Part shown: positions 37,131 to 45,947 of the stretch, piece by piece | Numbering within the stretch: position 1 is the stretch's first letter | Layout: the number at the start of each line of letters is the position of its first letter | Made by a program: the position numbers and the translations under genes | Assembly: GCF_024158035.1 (NCBI RefSeq) | Contig: NZ_JAMZEK010000001.1 | Location: forward strand, 1,220,001-1,284,000 | From: Dyella lutea | GTDB taxonomy: Bacteria > Pseudomonadota > Gammaproteobacteria > Xanthomonadales > Rhodanobacteraceae | DNA: 64,000 bases | Reading direction: 5' to 3' | Notes under the pieces: model-generated | Database searches by the model: none | Told to the model about the DNA's origin: nothing | What the model saw: the letters and a program-made list of their open reading frames with translations, nothing else

Positions 37131-38036
37131 GTGAGCACCCCTTCTTCCCCTCCTGCGCTTGCCGCGGGCGTGCCCGACGTCAGTGTCATCGTGGTCTCGG
37201 CCGACAGTGGCCCGGGGCTGCACGAATGCGTGCGGCGCGCGCTGGCCTGCCCCGGCGTGCGCGAGGTGCTGCTGATCGACAACGGCTCGCGCGACGGGAT
37301 GCCCGAGGCCATTGCCCGTGCGCACGAGCAGGACCTGCGGCTCACCCTCATCTACAACCACGCCAACCTCGGCTTCGGGCCGGCGGTGAACCGCGCGGCG
37401 AAACGTTCGAGTGGACAGCGGCTGCTGATACTCAACCCGGATTGCCTGCTCGATCCGGACACGGTGCCGCGGCTGGTCGCCGCCTTCGACGCACAGTCGC
37501 GCACCGGCCTGGTCGGTGCGGTGGTCTGCGACGCGCAGGGCCATCCCGACCCGGCCTCGTACCGCCGCGACCCGCTGCTCGCGCGCTCGCTCAACACGTT
37601 GCTGGATCGTCCCGGCGAGGGCGTGAACATCGAAGGGCCGATCCCCGACCACGCGGTCGAGGCGGAGGCCGTGTCCGGTGCGCTGATGCTGGTTTCGCGC
37701 CGCGTGTTCGAGTATCTCGGCGGTTTCGACGAAGGCTACTTCCTGCACTGCGAAGACCTCGACCTGTGCCGCCGGGTGCGCGATGCGGGCTACCGCGTGA
37801 TGCTCGCCGGCGACGTGCGCGTGCTGCACGGCAAGGGCGGCTCCAGCCGCCACCGACCGGTTTTCGTCAGCCGGCACAAGCATCGTGGCATGTGGCGCTG
37901 GTTCCGCAAGTTCGATCCGGCGGCGCGCAAGCCGCACGTGGCCGCGCTGGTCTGGCTGGGCATCTGGGCGCATTTCGCGCTGCAGGTGCCCGGGCAGCTG
38001 CTGCGGCGGCGCACCTCCCTCACGGACCCCGCATGA
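37131..38036 (+). CDS. Family 2 glycosyltransferase (rhamnosyltransferase-like)
   Basis: A 301-residue GT-A-fold inverting glycosyltransferase. The N-terminal Rossmann-like half has VSVIVVSADSG, then VREVLLIDNGSRDG (nucleotide-binding Asp), YNHANLGFGPAVNRAAK, and the metal-binding region LILNPDCLLDPD. The acceptor half has VSGALMLVSRRVFEYLGGFDEGYFLHCEDLDLCRRVRDAGYRVML with the catalytic ED. The C-terminal 60 residues (HKHRGMWRWFRKFDP, WLGIWAHFALQVPGQLL) suggest membrane attachment. Likely works in LPS or exopolysaccharide glycan assembly. The start is a GTG; positions 37125 and 37131 are both possible. The stop overlaps the start of the EamA gene. Confidence 0.88.
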   Translation: MSTPSSPPALAAGVPDVSVIVVSADSGPGLHECVRRALACPGVREVLLIDNGSRDGMPEAIARAHEQDLRLTLIYNHANLGFGPAVNRAAKRSSGQRLLILNPDCLLDPDTVPRLVAAFDAQSRTGLVGAVVCDAQGHPDPASYRRDPLLARSLNTLLDRPGEGVNIEGPIPDHAVEAEAVSGALMLVSRRVFEYLGGFDEGYFLHCEDLDLCRRVRDAGYRVMLAGDVRVLHGKGGSSRHRPVFVSRHKHRGMWRWFRKFDPAARKPHVAALVWLGIWAHFALQVPGQLLRRRTSLTDPA

Positions 38037-38947
38037 GTACTTCCCCCGCGCGCACCGGCGCGCTCGCCACCTTCGCGCTGGTCGTGGTGACCGCGGTGTG
38101 GGGGTCCACCTTTTTTCTCATCAAGGACGTCGTGCAGCGCGTGGCGGTGGCCGACTTCCTGGCCGTGCGCTTCGTGATCGCTGCGCTGGCGATGGCGCTG
38201 ATGTTCGCCCGTCCGCTGATGCGCCTGCCGCGCCGGCAGTGGCTGCAGGGCCTGGCGCTGGGTGCGCTGTACGGCATCGCCCAGCTGCTGCAGACCACCG
38301 GGCAGATCTACGCCTCGGCCAGCGTCAGCGGCTTCGTCACCGGCATGTATGTGGTGTTCACCCCGCTGCTCGGCACGGTGCTGCTGCGCCAGCGCATGCC
38401 ACCGGTCACCTGGATCGCGGTGCTGCTGGCCACCGGCGGGCTGGCGCTGCTGTCGCTGCAGGGCTTCAGCGTGAACAAGGGTGTGGTGCTGGTGCTGATT
38501 TCCGCGGCGTTGTACGGACTGCACATCGTCGGGCTCGGCCAGTGGTCGCGGCCAGGCGACGCGTTCGCGCTGTCCACCGTACAGATGCTGGCGATCGCCG
38601 TCGTCTGCCTGCTGGCCACGTTGCCGCACGGGCCGAAGCTGCCGCCGGACCGCGGCGTGTGGATCGCGCTGATCTACATGGCGCTGGCTGCCGGCGCCGG
38701 CGCCATGCTGGTGCAGACTTGGGCGCAGGCGCACATGCCGGCGACCCGCGCGGCGATCGTGATGACGCTGGAGCCGGTGTTCGCCGCCGGCTTCGCGGTG
38801 GCCTTCGGCGGCGAATCGCTGACCTGGCGCATGCTCGGCGGCGGCGCGCTGGTGCTGGCGGCGATGTACCTGGTGGAACTGGCGCCGCGGCGCAGCACAC
38901 GCAAGGCCGAGGCGATGCCGGCCGAGGCGATCCACCACGAGGTGTGA
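38033..38947 (+). CDS. EamA/DMT-family transporter
   Basis: A 304-residue drug/metabolite transporter with ten predicted helices arranged as two EamA repeats. The first repeat opens with FALVVVTAVWGSTFFLIKDVVQRV and the second with GVVLVLISAALYGLHIVGLGQWS; the conserved Pro-Glu motif is TLEPVFAAGFAVAFGGE. The start at 38033 overlaps the glycosyltransferase stop (ATGA), implying translational coupling. Substrate unknown; members export amino acids or metabolites. The gene is followed by REP-like DNA before the convergent aroB. Confidence 0.9.
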   Translation: MSTSPARTGALATFALVVVTAVWGSTFFLIKDVVQRVAVADFLAVRFVIAALAMALMFARPLMRLPRRQWLQGLALGALYGIAQLLQTTGQIYASASVSGFVTGMYVVFTPLLGTVLLRQRMPPVTWIAVLLATGGLALLSLQGFSVNKGVVLVLISAALYGLHIVGLGQWSRPGDAFALSTVQMLAIAVVCLLATLPHGPKLPPDRGVWIALIYMALAAGAGAMLVQTWAQAHMPATRAAIVMTLEPVFAAGFAVAFGGESLTWRMLGGGALVLAAMYLVELAPRRSTRKAEAMPAEAIHHEV

Positions 38948-39209
38948 CGGACAACCGGCGTAGGAGCCCGCATGAGGCATGGTGAGCAAGTCTCCACGCC
39001 GCCGCTGGCGGCCGATGTTCGCGGTGGCCTCTCGGTGAGGCCGTGAGCATGCTCGCCGGCGGCGGTGCATCTGACGGAACTTGCAACGCGCGTCCTGCGT
39101 TCGACGCGATCCATCAGCAACCGTGACCGGAACCTGAGAGCCCGCTCGCGGGCGATGCTCCTCGCCCTGAATCGGGATCGAAGCGAAAGGCATCGCCCGC
39201 GAGCGGTAT
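38948..39209. other. Intergenic region with REP elements between eamA and aroB
   Basis: 262 bp with no convincing gene. It holds one partial REP-like unit (GTAGGAGCCCGCATGAGGC, 38960-38978) and a facing REP pair near the aroB end. Confidence 0.5.
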
Positions 39210-39213
39210 CTAC
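39136..39213. repeat. Inverted REP pair at the aroB 3' end
   Basis: GAGAGCCCGCTCGCGGGCGA (39136 onward) faces GCATCGCCCGCGAGCGG (39191 onward). Each core, CCCGCTCGCGGG or CCCGCGAGCGG, is itself palindromic. The second unit runs into the stop codon of aroB (39210-39212). The same sequence pair occurs at 56099-56178. Typical of REP/BIME elements in Xanthomonads and Pseudomonads. Confidence 0.75.
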
Positions 39214-40301
39214 ACGGCCGCTTGCAGCACGGCGAGCACGTCGGCCTCGTTCACTCCTGCGACGATCTCCGCCCGGCCGATGCCGCGCCACAGGATCAAC
39301 CGCAACGTGCCGGCGGTGTTCTTCTTGTCCAGCCGCATCAGGGCGAGCAACTGCTGCGGGTCCATGCCCTCGGGAATGTCGGTGGGCAGGCCGAGGGTGT
39401 CGAGCAGGCGTTGCAGGCGCAGGGTGTCGTCCAGCGCGGCCATGCCGAGCTGCTGCGAGAGCTGTGCCGCCAGCACCATGCCGACCGCCACCGCCTCGCC
39501 GTGCAGCAGGCTGGTGTAGCGGCCGGCGGTCTCCAGCGCGTGGCCGAAAGTGTGGCCGAGGTTGAGCAGGGCGCGCTCGCCCTGTTCGGTCTCGTCGCGG
39601 GCGACCACGCCGGCCTTGTAGGCGACCTTGCGCGCGATCGCCTCGGTGACCACCGCCGGCTCGCGCGCCGCCAGTGCATCGGCGTGCGCCTCCAGCCAGG
39701 CGAAGAAGTCCGCATCGCCGATCGCCGCGCCCTTCACCACCTCGGCCAGGCCGGCGCGAAACTCGCGTTCGGGCAGGGTGGCCAGGGTGCCGATGTCGGC
39801 GAACACGCCGCGCGGCTGGTGGAACGCACCGACCAGGTTCTTGCCGGCCGGCAGGTTCACGCCGGTCTTGCCGCCGACCGAGGAGTCGACCATCGCCAGC
39901 AGCGTGGTCGGCAGCTGGATGAAGTCGATGCCGCGCATCCAGCAGGCCGCGGTGAAACCGGCCAGATCGCCGACGACGCCGCCGCCCAGCGCGATGATGC
40001 AGGCGTCACGGGTGGCGCCGAGCTTCGCCAGCGCGGCCAGCGCGCGGCCGACGTTGTCGAAGGTCTTGTGGGCCTCGCCGTCGTCGATCAGGAAACTCGC
40101 CCAGTGGAGGCCCTCCAGCCCCTTCGCCACCGTGTCCAGATACAGCGGCGCCACCGTGGTGTTGCTGATCACCAGCACGTGGCGACCGCGGATCGCGGCG
40201 CGCCAGGCGGTGCTGTCGGAGAGCAGGCCCGGGCCGATGCGCACCGCGTAGCTGCGGAGGCCGAGGGCGACGTCGATGGAGCGTGGGGCAGGGGCGTTCA
40301 T
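39210..40301 (-). CDS. aroB: 3-dehydroquinate synthase
   Basis: A 363-residue NAD- and metal-dependent enzyme of the shikimate pathway, converting DAHP to 3-dehydroquinate. Segments [60 protein letters not shown] form the NAD/phosphate-binding core and contain [23 protein letters not shown] and [10 protein letters not shown] supply metal-ligand residues (His and Glu). The start at 40301 ([20 protein letters not shown]) overlaps the aroK stop by 4 nt, so the longer open frame running through aroK is rejected. Classic aroK-aroB operon on the minus strand. Confidence 0.97.
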   Translation of the reverse strand: MNAPAPRSIDVALGLRSYAVRIGPGLLSDSTAWRAAIRGRHVLVISNTTVAPLYLDTVAKGLEGLHWASFLIDDGEAHKTFDNVGRALAALAKLGATRDACIIALGGGVVGDLAGFTAACWMRGIDFIQLPTTLLAMVDSSVGGKTGVNLPAGKNLVGAFHQPRGVFADIGTLATLPEREFRAGLAEVVKGAAIGDADFFAWLEAHADALAAREPAVVTEAIARKVAYKAGVVARDETEQGERALLNLGHTFGHALETAGRYTSLLHGEAVAVGMVLAAQLSQQLGMAALDDTLRLQRLLDTLGLPTDIPEGMDPQQLLALMRLDKKNTAGTLRLILWRGIGRAEIVAGVNEADVLAVLQAAV

Positions 40302-40837
40302 GCGGCTCGGGTGCGGTTCCAGTGGGTGTCGATCAGGGCGATGGCGCGCTGGGTGGCGGCGTGCACGCTCTCGTGCTCGTCCGGCAGCACCAGGTCGGCC
40401 AGTTCGCGGTACAGCGGTTCGCGCGCCTCGCGCATCGCAGCGAGCTTCGCGCGCCGATCCTCGCCGGCCAGCAGCGGCCGCTTGGTGTCGCGGGCGAGCC
40501 GCTCGAGCTGCTGCTCGATGCCGGCCTGCAGCCACAGCACGTAGCCGCGCGCGGCCAGCCGCTGGCGATTGACCGGATCGAGCACCGCACCGGCGCCGGT
40601 GGCCAGCACGATGCCTTGCGGCTGCGTGCAGAGGTCGAGCATGTCGCTCTCGCGCCGGCGGAAGCCGGCCTCGCCTTCCAGCTCGAACACCGTACCCACC
40701 GGCACGCCGCAGTGAAGCTCGATCTCGTAGTCGAGGTCGACGAAGGCGAGCTGGTAATGTTCGGCGAGGCGCCGGCCGATCGAGGTCTTGCCGGCTCCGG
40801 TCGGTCCGACGATGAACAGGTTGCACGACGGATTCAT
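40298..40837 (-). CDS. aroK: Shikimate kinase
   Basis: A 179-residue P-loop kinase phosphorylating shikimate. The N-terminus [28 protein letters not shown] contains Walker A (GPTGAGKT, 11-18). The shikimate-binding DYEIE region ([10 protein letters not shown]), the [11 protein letters not shown] loop (GGG motif variant) and the Arg-rich lid ([13 protein letters not shown]) all follow. Normal length. Its stop overlaps the aroB start (ATGA). It is divergent from the epimerase-like gene at 40888 with 50 bp between starts. Confidence 0.96.
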   Translation of the reverse strand: MNPSCNLFIVGPTGAGKTSIGRRLAEHYQLAFVDLDYEIELHCGVPVGTVFELEGEAGFRRRESDMLDLCTQPQGIVLATGAGAVLDPVNRQRLAARGYVLWLQAGIEQQLERLARDTKRPLLAGEDRRAKLAAMREAREPLYRELADLVLPDEHESVHAATQRAIALIDTHWNRTRAA

Positions 40838-40887
40838 GCGCGCATGCTAGCAGGGCCGATCCGGCGTCAGAGGGGAATTCCAGGGCC

Positions 40888-41736
40888 ATGAGCGAGCGTG
40901 TGCTGCTGTCCGGATGCGGCGATCTGGGCATGCGTGTGGCCCGATGCCTGCAGGCCCGCGGCGACTCGGTTTTCGCGCTGCGCCGGCATCCGCCGGAAGG
41001 CGAGGCGGAGGGCATCGCCTGGATGGCCGGCGACCTGACGCGCGACGACGGGCTGCCGCCGCTGCCGCCCGGTATCACGCAGCTGGTGCATCTGCCGACG
41101 CCCGGCGCGCGCGAAGAGGCGGCGTACCGCGCCGTGTTCGTCGACGGCCTGCGCCGGGTGCTGGCGGCACTGGACCGGGCGAGCCTGCGTCGCGTGCTGT
41201 TCGTCTCCTCCAGCGCCGTCCATGGCGACCACGACGGCGGTTGGGTCGATGAGCACACGCCGCCGGATCCGCCGGGTTTCAATGGCGCCGTGCTGCTCGA
41301 GGCCGAGCGCTGGCTGGCTGAGCATCCGGTGACGTCGATCGCATTGCGCCTGGCCGGACTCTACGGGCCGGGGCGCCTGCAGCTGCTCGATCGCCTGCGC
41401 GCCGGGGCGGCCCGCGTACCGCGCGGACACCCGCACTGGGCCAACCGCATCCATGTCGACGACGCAGCCGGGGCGATCGCGCACCTGCTCGCCGTGAACG
41501 ATCCGCAACCGGTGTACCTCGGCGCCGACGACACGCCGCTGCCGCTGGACGTGCTGTACGACCATCTCGCCACGCTGGTCGGCGCGCCGCCGCCGGCAGA
41601 CGGCCCGGCACCGGCCGGCGTCGGCAGCAAGCGCCTGTCCAATGCGCGCCTGCGTGCCAGCGGCTGGGTGCCGCGCTGGCCGGATGCCCGCACCGGCTAC
41701 GCAGCGTTGTGGGACGATGCCGAACCGCGGTCTTGA
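40888..41736 (+). CDS. NAD(P)-dependent epimerase/dehydratase-like SDR protein
   Basis: A 282-residue extended short-chain dehydrogenase-like protein resembling the YeeZ group. The N-terminal Rossmann motif is [16 protein letters not shown], a GxGxxG variant, followed by SVFALRR. The centre has [21 protein letters not shown], with Ser of the catalytic triad; the YxxxK motif is replaced by [10 protein letters not shown], so catalysis may differ or be lost. [16 protein letters not shown] is the conserved second-half motif. Substrate unknown. It is transcribed divergently from aroK. Confidence 0.8.
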   Translation: MSERVLLSGCGDLGMRVARCLQARGDSVFALRRHPPEGEAEGIAWMAGDLTRDDGLPPLPPGITQLVHLPTPGAREEAAYRAVFVDGLRRVLAALDRASLRRVLFVSSSAVHGDHDGGWVDEHTPPDPPGFNGAVLLEAERWLAEHPVTSIALRLAGLYGPGRLQLLDRLRAGAARVPRGHPHWANRIHVDDAAGAIAHLLAVNDPQPVYLGADDTPLPLDVLYDHLATLVGAPPPADGPAPAGVGSKRLSNARLRASGWVPRWPDARTGYAALWDDAEPRS

Positions 41737-41778
41737 ACCGGTTGCCGTCGCGCAGCCACTTACCTCCAGGAGCCCGTC

Positions 41779-42123
41779 ATGCCCACCCCGGTTTCCCGCC
41801 ACATGGTCAGCACCACCAACGACGTTCCCGGTTATCGCGTGGTGCGCCCGCTCGGCATCGTGCGCGGCATCACGGTGCGCTCGCGCAGCATCGTCGGCAA
41901 CGTCGGCGCGGCGCTGCAGACCCTGGTCGGCGGCAACATCACGCTCTACACCGAACTGTGCGAAAAGGCGCGTGTCGAGGCGTTCGAACTGATGCTCGAC
42001 CACGCCGCGGCGCTCGGTGCGAACGCCGTGATCGGCATGCGCTACGACGCCAACGAAGTGGCGCAGGGAGTTACCGAGGTGCTCGCCTATGGCACCGCCG
42101 TGCAGGTCGAACCGGGCGGCTGA
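41779..42123 (+). CDS. YbjQ family (UPF0145) protein
   Basis: A 114-residue protein with the YbjQ (DUF74) pattern: [56 protein letters not shown] at residues 8-63, then [19 protein letters not shown] and a terminal [10 protein letters not shown]. The family forms pentameric beta-structures of unknown function. The start at 41779 follows CCAGGAG; a start at MVSTTND is possible too. It stands alone after the SDR gene and converges on the kinase gene on the other strand. Confidence 0.85.
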   Translation: MPTPVSRHMVSTTNDVPGYRVVRPLGIVRGITVRSRSIVGNVGAALQTLVGGNITLYTELCEKARVEAFELMLDHAAALGANAVIGMRYDANEVAQGVTEVLAYGTAVQVEPGG

Positions 42124-42140
42124 GCTCGGGTGATCGGACG

Positions 42141-42980
42141 TCAGTTGTGGTTGAGTCCGGTCACGTGGCGCTCGGTGTCGTACTCGACCCAGCTGTCGGC
42201 GAGGTTCGGCAGGGTGGCCAGGGCGTGGCGGCTGAGCCGCTCGAAGTGCGCCAGGAAACGTTCCATGGCTTCACCGTCCATCGCCAGTGGGGCATGGCGG
42301 GCGATCAGCAATTGCTCCTGTTCGCTGCGCCAGCGGCGCACCACGTCCCAGTGCGGGGCCTGCAGCACGATCAGGGCGTCGAGCTTGCGCCACAGCGGCT
42401 GGTAGCCGCGCAGCTGCTTGTTGACCCAGCGACGCCAGGCGCCGTCGGGATCTTCCTTGCGCTCCAGTTCGTTCACCGGCGCGTTCAACGCGGCGGCCGA
42501 CTGCGGGCGGATGCCCAGCGCCCAGCCCTCCAGGATGATCAGCTTCGGCGGCCGGGTGACCTTGGGCCAGCGCGACGGCGGCAGCCGCGTATCGCGACCC
42601 TTGTCGAAGCGCGGGTAGGGCACCGGCAATTTGTCCGACGCCCTGGGCAGGCCGGCAAGCACCGACATCAGCAGCTCGATCTCGTGCGTGCCGGGCACGC
42701 CGCGGGTGCGCAGCAGCGGGTGGATCTCGCGCGCCATCAGCTCGCGGTCCGAACGCGAATAGTAGAAGTCGTCCAGCGACAGCACTTCGGTGGGGATGCC
42801 TCGTGATTGGGCCTGCGTCCGGATGACGCGGGCGAGCGTGCTCTTGCCGCTGCCCTGCAGGCCGGACAGGCCCATCAGGTAGGTGCGCCGTGCCCGTGCG
42901 ATGCGACCGGCGTAATGGTCGAGCAGGAGCACGGCCAGCGCCTGATTCTGCGTGCTAGGATCATTGTTCATCCGCGCCAT
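42141..42980 (-). CDS. D-glycerate 3-kinase-like P-loop kinase
   Basis: A 279-residue P-loop kinase of the glycerate/uridine kinase-like group. Walker A is in MGLSGLQGSGKSTLA (residues 36-50), followed by VLSLDDFYYSRSDRELMAREIHPLLRTRGVPGTHEIELL, the substrate-loop region with GVPGTHE. KLIILEGWALGIRPQ (Walker B-like) and VNKQLRGYQPLWRKLDALIVLQAP come next. This pattern matches bacterial/yeast-type D-glycerate 3-kinase homologues. Starts at 42980 or nine bases downstream are both plausible. Divergent from pdxH with only 31 bp between starts. Specific substrate is inferred from family resemblance. Confidence 0.8.
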   Translation of the reverse strand: MARMNNDPSTQNQALAVLLLDHYAGRIARARRTYLMGLSGLQGSGKSTLARVIRTQAQSRGIPTEVLSLDDFYYSRSDRELMAREIHPLLRTRGVPGTHEIELLMSVLAGLPRASDKLPVPYPRFDKGRDTRLPPSRWPKVTRPPKLIILEGWALGIRPQSAAALNAPVNELERKEDPDGAWRRWVNKQLRGYQPLWRKLDALIVLQAPHWDVVRRWRSEQEQLLIARHAPLAMDGEAMERFLAHFERLSRHALATLPNLADSWVEYDTERHVTGLNHN

Positions 42981-43011
42981 GATGACGCGCCCCGGCCACG
43001 ATTCAAGACCT

Positions 43012-43599
43012 ATGCTCAATCGCGAGATTCTGGACACCTTCACGCAGCTGCTGGAGGAGGCCAAGGCCAGCGGCGACCGCGAACCCACGGCCATGAACCT
43101 GGCCACCGTGGACGCAGCCGGGCGGGTGAGCTCCCGCGTGGTGCTGCTGAAGGATGTGGAGGAGCGCGGTTTCCGCTTCTTCACCAACTACCAGAGCGAT
43201 AAGGGCAGCCAGATCGAGGCGCATCCGCAGGTGGCGCTCAATTTCCACTGGAAAGGGGTGCGCGAGGGCGTGCAGGTGCGCATCGAGGGCGTGGCGCGCA
43301 AGCTGATGCCGGAGGAATCCGACGCCTATTTCGCCACCCGGCCGCGCGGCAGCCAGGTCGGTGCCTGGGCCTCGCTGCAGTCGCAGACGCTGCCGGACCG
43401 CGAGACCTTCGAGCAGCGCGTGGCGCGCTACGAGCAGGAGTTCGAAGGGCGCGACGTGCCGCGCCCGCCGCACTGGGGCGGCTACGTGGTCGAGCCGGAC
43501 ATGGTGGAGTTCTGGTACGGCGCGCAGTTCCGGCTGCACGAGCGTGTGCGCTGGAGCCGCCACGGCCAGACCTGGACCCGTCGCCTGCTGTATCCCTGA
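43012..43599 (+). CDS. pdxH: Pyridoxamine/pyridoxine 5'-phosphate oxidase
   Basis: A 195-residue FMN enzyme oxidising PNP or PMP to PLP. The start MLNREILDTFTQLLEEAKAS gives the usual short N-terminal helix before EPTAMNLATVDAAGRVSSRVVLLKDV. FMN and substrate contacts are in FFTNYQSDKGSQIEAHPQVALNFHW, ATRPRGSQVGAWASLQSQ, PRPPHWGGYVVEPDMVEFWYG and RLHERVRWSR, with the C-terminal RRLLYP. Normal size. YjbQ-like gene follows 13 nt after its stop. Confidence 0.96.
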   Translation: MLNREILDTFTQLLEEAKASGDREPTAMNLATVDAAGRVSSRVVLLKDVEERGFRFFTNYQSDKGSQIEAHPQVALNFHWKGVREGVQVRIEGVARKLMPEESDAYFATRPRGSQVGAWASLQSQTLPDRETFEQRVARYEQEFEGRDVPRPPHWGGYVVEPDMVEFWYGAQFRLHERVRWSRHGQTWTRRLLYP

Positions 43600-43612
43600 G
43601 GAGAGCGCCGAG

Positions 43613-44053
43613 GTGCGTCGCCAGGCCGTCGACCATGTTGCCCAGGGCGGGTTCACCGTGCACACGCGCGGTCGCGGCTTCAGCGAGATCACCGACGAGG
43701 TGGCCAACGCCATCGCAGCCAGCGGCGTGCAGACCGGGCTGGCGCACGTGTTCACCGCACACACCAGCTGCTCGCTGCTGATCGGCGAGAACGCCGATCC
43801 GACCGTGCGCGAGGATCTGGAGCGATGGTTCGCCCGTGCGGTTCCCGATGGCGACCCGTTGTTCCGCCACAACGATGAAGGACCGGACGACATGCCGGCC
43901 CACGTGCGCTCCACCCTCACCGGTGTCAGCCTCACCGTGCCGGTGCACGGCGGTCGCCTGGCGCTCGGCACGTGGCAAGGGCTGTACCTGTGGGAGCACC
44001 GTACCGATGCGCACCAGCGCAAGGTGCAGGTGACGGTGATCGGCGCCGGCTGA
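43613..44053 (+). CDS. YjbQ family (UPF0047) protein
   Basis: A 146-residue protein of the YjbQ/UPF0047 family, some members of which have been linked to weak thiamine-phosphate synthase activity. GFTVHTRGRGFSEITDEV and LAHVFTAHTSCSLLIGENADPTVREDLERWF contain the conserved H-T-S/T and N-x-D-P motif. Later the histidines HNDEGPDDMPAHVRSTL complete the metal-binding site. The start is a GTG preceded by GAGGAGAG overlapping the pdxH stop, so both genes are probably one operon. Confidence 0.88.
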   Translation: MRRQAVDHVAQGGFTVHTRGRGFSEITDEVANAIAASGVQTGLAHVFTAHTSCSLLIGENADPTVREDLERWFARAVPDGDPLFRHNDEGPDDMPAHVRSTLTGVSLTVPVHGGRLALGTWQGLYLWEHRTDAHQRKVQVTVIGAG

Positions 44054-44097
44054 GCGCGCCGCTACCATGGGCGATTCCGTTCCAGTGATCGCCCACC

Positions 44098-44895
44098 GTG
44101 ACCGACGCCTTCCCCCAGCGCATCGTCTGCCTCACCGAAGAACCGACCGAAGTGCTCTACGCGCTGGGCGAGGAGCACCGCATCGTCGGCATCTCCGGAT
44201 TCACCGTGCGCCCGTCTCGCGCGCGCAGGGAAAAACCCAAGGTGTCGGCCTTCACCAGCGCGAAGATCGGCGAGATCCTCGCGCTCAAGCCCGATCTGGC
44301 GATCGGCTTCTCCGACATCCAGGCGGACATCGCGCGCGAGCTGATCAAGGCGGGCGTGGAGGTGTGGATCTCCAACCATCGCAGCGTCGAGGGCATCGTC
44401 GCCTACATCCGCCGGCTCGGTGCAATGGTCGGCGCGCACGATGAGGCCGAGGCCTACGCGCAACGCGCCGAGGCGCACATCGCCGCCGTGCGTGAGGCCG
44501 CCGCCGCGCTGCCGCGCCGGCCCAGGGTGTATTTCGAGGAATGGGACGAACCGCTGATCACCGGCATCCGCTGGGTCGCCGAGCTGATCAACATTGCCGG
44601 CGGCGACGATATTTTTCCCGAACTGGCGCGCGAGCCGCTGGCGAAACAGCGCATTCTCACCGACGGTGCGCCGGTGATCGCGCGGGCACCGGACATCATC
44701 CTGGGCTCCTGGTGCGGCAAGCGCTTCCGGCCGGAGAAGGTCGCGGCGCGGCCGGGATGGGCGTCGATTCCCGCGGTCCGTGACGGCGAGCTGCACGAGG
44801 TGAAGTCGCCGATCATCCTGCAGCCGGGACCGGCCGCGCTGTTCGATGGCCTCGACGCGCTGCACCGGGTCATCGCCGCCTGGGCCGCACGGTGA
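44098..44895 (+). CDS. Cobalamin-binding/BtuF-like protein without a signal peptide
   Basis: A 265-residue type III periplasmic-binding-protein fold resembling BtuF/HutB substrate-binding proteins: RIVCLTEEPTEVLYALGEEHRIVGIS, LKPDLAIGFSDIQADIARELIKAGVEVWI, a long inter-lobe helix (HDEAEAYAQRAEAHIAAVREAAA), then PRVYFEEWDEPLIT, WVAELINIAGGDDIF, PDIILGSWCGK. Such proteins normally carry a signal peptide; here there is none. An in-frame TGA at 44086, four codons upstream of the GTG start, excludes an extension. It therefore appears cytosolic. No permease or ATPase partner is adjacent. The ligand is uncertain. Confidence 0.8.
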   Translation: MTDAFPQRIVCLTEEPTEVLYALGEEHRIVGISGFTVRPSRARREKPKVSAFTSAKIGEILALKPDLAIGFSDIQADIARELIKAGVEVWISNHRSVEGIVAYIRRLGAMVGAHDEAEAYAQRAEAHIAAVREAAAALPRRPRVYFEEWDEPLITGIRWVAELINIAGGDDIFPELAREPLAKQRILTDGAPVIARAPDIILGSWCGKRFRPEKVAARPGWASIPAVRDGELHEVKSPIILQPGPAALFDGLDALHRVIAAWAAR

Positions 44896-44928
44896 CTTGG
44901 GGGAGAGGCAGGGGCGTTGACTTGGAAA

Positions 44929-44943
44929 TGAGAATGCTTATCA
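44929..44943 (+). promoter_or_regulatory. Putative Fur box upstream of hemP
   Basis: TGAGAATGCTTATCA matches the 7-1-7 Fur consensus TGATAATNATTATCA at 12 of 14 specified positions and lies 33 bp before the hemP start, which fits iron repression. Confidence 0.7.
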
Positions 44944-44976
44944 TCTGAGTCGTAACCCTTTGTGGAGAAAGCCGTG

Positions 44977-45180
44977 ATGAATCGACCCCTGCACATGACT
45001 TCGGCCGAGGCGACGGCCCGACCCGTCGGCAGCCTGAGCCTGCCGCTGGCTGCGCGAGAGGTCCCCAGCGTGAGCAGCGACGCCCTGTTGCGGGGCGCCC
45101 GCGAGCTGGTGATCCGCCATCAGGGAGGCGAGTACCGCCTGCGCCTGACGCGCAACGACAAGCTGATCCTCACCAAGTGA
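44977..45180 (+). CDS. hemP: Hemin uptake protein HemP
   Basis: A 67-residue HemP-family protein. The C-terminal half (ALLRGARELVIRHQGGEYRLRLTRNDKLILTK) is the family signature; members are small, Fur-controlled proteins linked to heme uptake, and in some bacteria they act as activators of the heme receptor gene. The start ATG at 44977 has GGAGAAAG 5 nt upstream. The preceding Fur box supports iron control. No TonB-dependent heme receptor follows here, unlike many heme-uptake loci; an unrecognised gene lies 103 nt downstream. Confidence 0.92.
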   Translation: MNRPLHMTSAEATARPVGSLSLPLAAREVPSVSSDALLRGARELVIRHQGGEYRLRLTRNDKLILTK

Positions 45181-45283
45181 TTCCCGGGGCGCTGCTGCCG
45201 TCGCCGCGCTCTTCCCCCCACCGGCCCACCGCCAGCACCGTCCCGCACGGTCAGTCAGGCCCCACCGCAATGGAGGCATGGTC

Positions 45284-45829
45284 ATGCCGTTGCCGAGTGC
45301 GCGTTTTCTGGTCGCCGCAAACCCTGTCGAAACACCGCCCCGCTGGCTCTCCCCCGATCCGCGATGCTTCGCCCGCGACCTGGCTGCCCTGGGGCCGGTG
45401 TTCTGTGCCTGGACGGGACCGGCCGCCGGCCTGTCCGAAGGAGCGTCGGACATCGCCCCGGGTAGCCCGGACGGGCTGGTGCTGGCGCATCCCGGGCCGC
45501 TCGCTCATGCCTGCGCCGTCACGATCGACGGACCACGCGAATGGATCACCGTGCACGATGGCGCAGGCGTGCCCCGCTGTCGCCTTTACCTGCTGCCGGA
45601 TACCGACTATCTCGCCTGGGACGCCTTGCTGGCCCACGCCGCTGCGACAGCGGCACCCGCGGCGCGGCCGAACTGGCGGGCCCGCCGCGGGCGTCGTCTG
45701 CGCTTCGAGGTGGCGTCGATCGGGCCATGGTCGCTGGTGTGCACCAGCTCGGCGCTGCCGGACTGCGTGCTGAGCTGGCGGACGGTGCGCGAGCTGGTAC
45801 GCACCGAGGGCGTGGCGCTGGTCGCCTGA
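45284..45829 (+). CDS. Hypothetical protein downstream of hemP
   Basis: Unrecognised 181-residue protein, probably cytosolic, with no signal or membrane segment. The start at 45284 is preferred to the ATG six bases upstream because TGGAGG then lies at proper spacing. The sequence has a Trp/Pro-rich N-terminus (ETPPRWLSPDPRCFARDLAALG), the segment ITVHDGAGVPRCRLYLLPDTDYLAWDALLAHA, and ends RRLRFEVASIGPWSLVCTSSALPDCVLSWRTVRELV. Its position just after Fur-controlled hemP suggests a role in heme or iron use, possibly on the same transcript, but that is contextual only. Confidence 0.6.
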   Translation: MPLPSARFLVAANPVETPPRWLSPDPRCFARDLAALGPVFCAWTGPAAGLSEGASDIAPGSPDGLVLAHPGPLAHACAVTIDGPREWITVHDGAGVPRCRLYLLPDTDYLAWDALLAHAAATAAPAARPNWRARRGRRLRFEVASIGPWSLVCTSSALPDCVLSWRTVRELVRTEGVALVA

Positions 45830-45835
45830 CCGCCG

Positions 45836-45880
45836 TGTCCGGGGTCTTGTCCGGCTGTCCGTCCGGGTGTCCGCGGACAC
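45836..45880 (+). promoter_or_regulatory. Putative upstream activator sites: TGTCCG cluster with 14-bp palindrome
   Basis: TGTCCG occurs at 45836, 45848, 45856 and 45868. The last is part of the perfect palindrome GTGTCCGCGGACAC (45867-45880). Its centre is about 100 bp upstream of the transcription start predicted from the sigma-54 promoter, the usual distance for an enhancer-binding protein. Confidence 0.65.
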
Positions 45881-45947
45881 CGTCCGGCAACAGACAGGGT
45901 TTCTGTACATCATTGTTATAAATGCATTTTTGAGCGATATCCGGCAT

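Noticed and set aside
39210-41282. A single 690-residue AroB fusion
   Set aside because: The in-frame N-terminal part lies across aroK and its upstream gene on other frames. The true aroB start overlaps the aroK stop and gives a protein of normal length.
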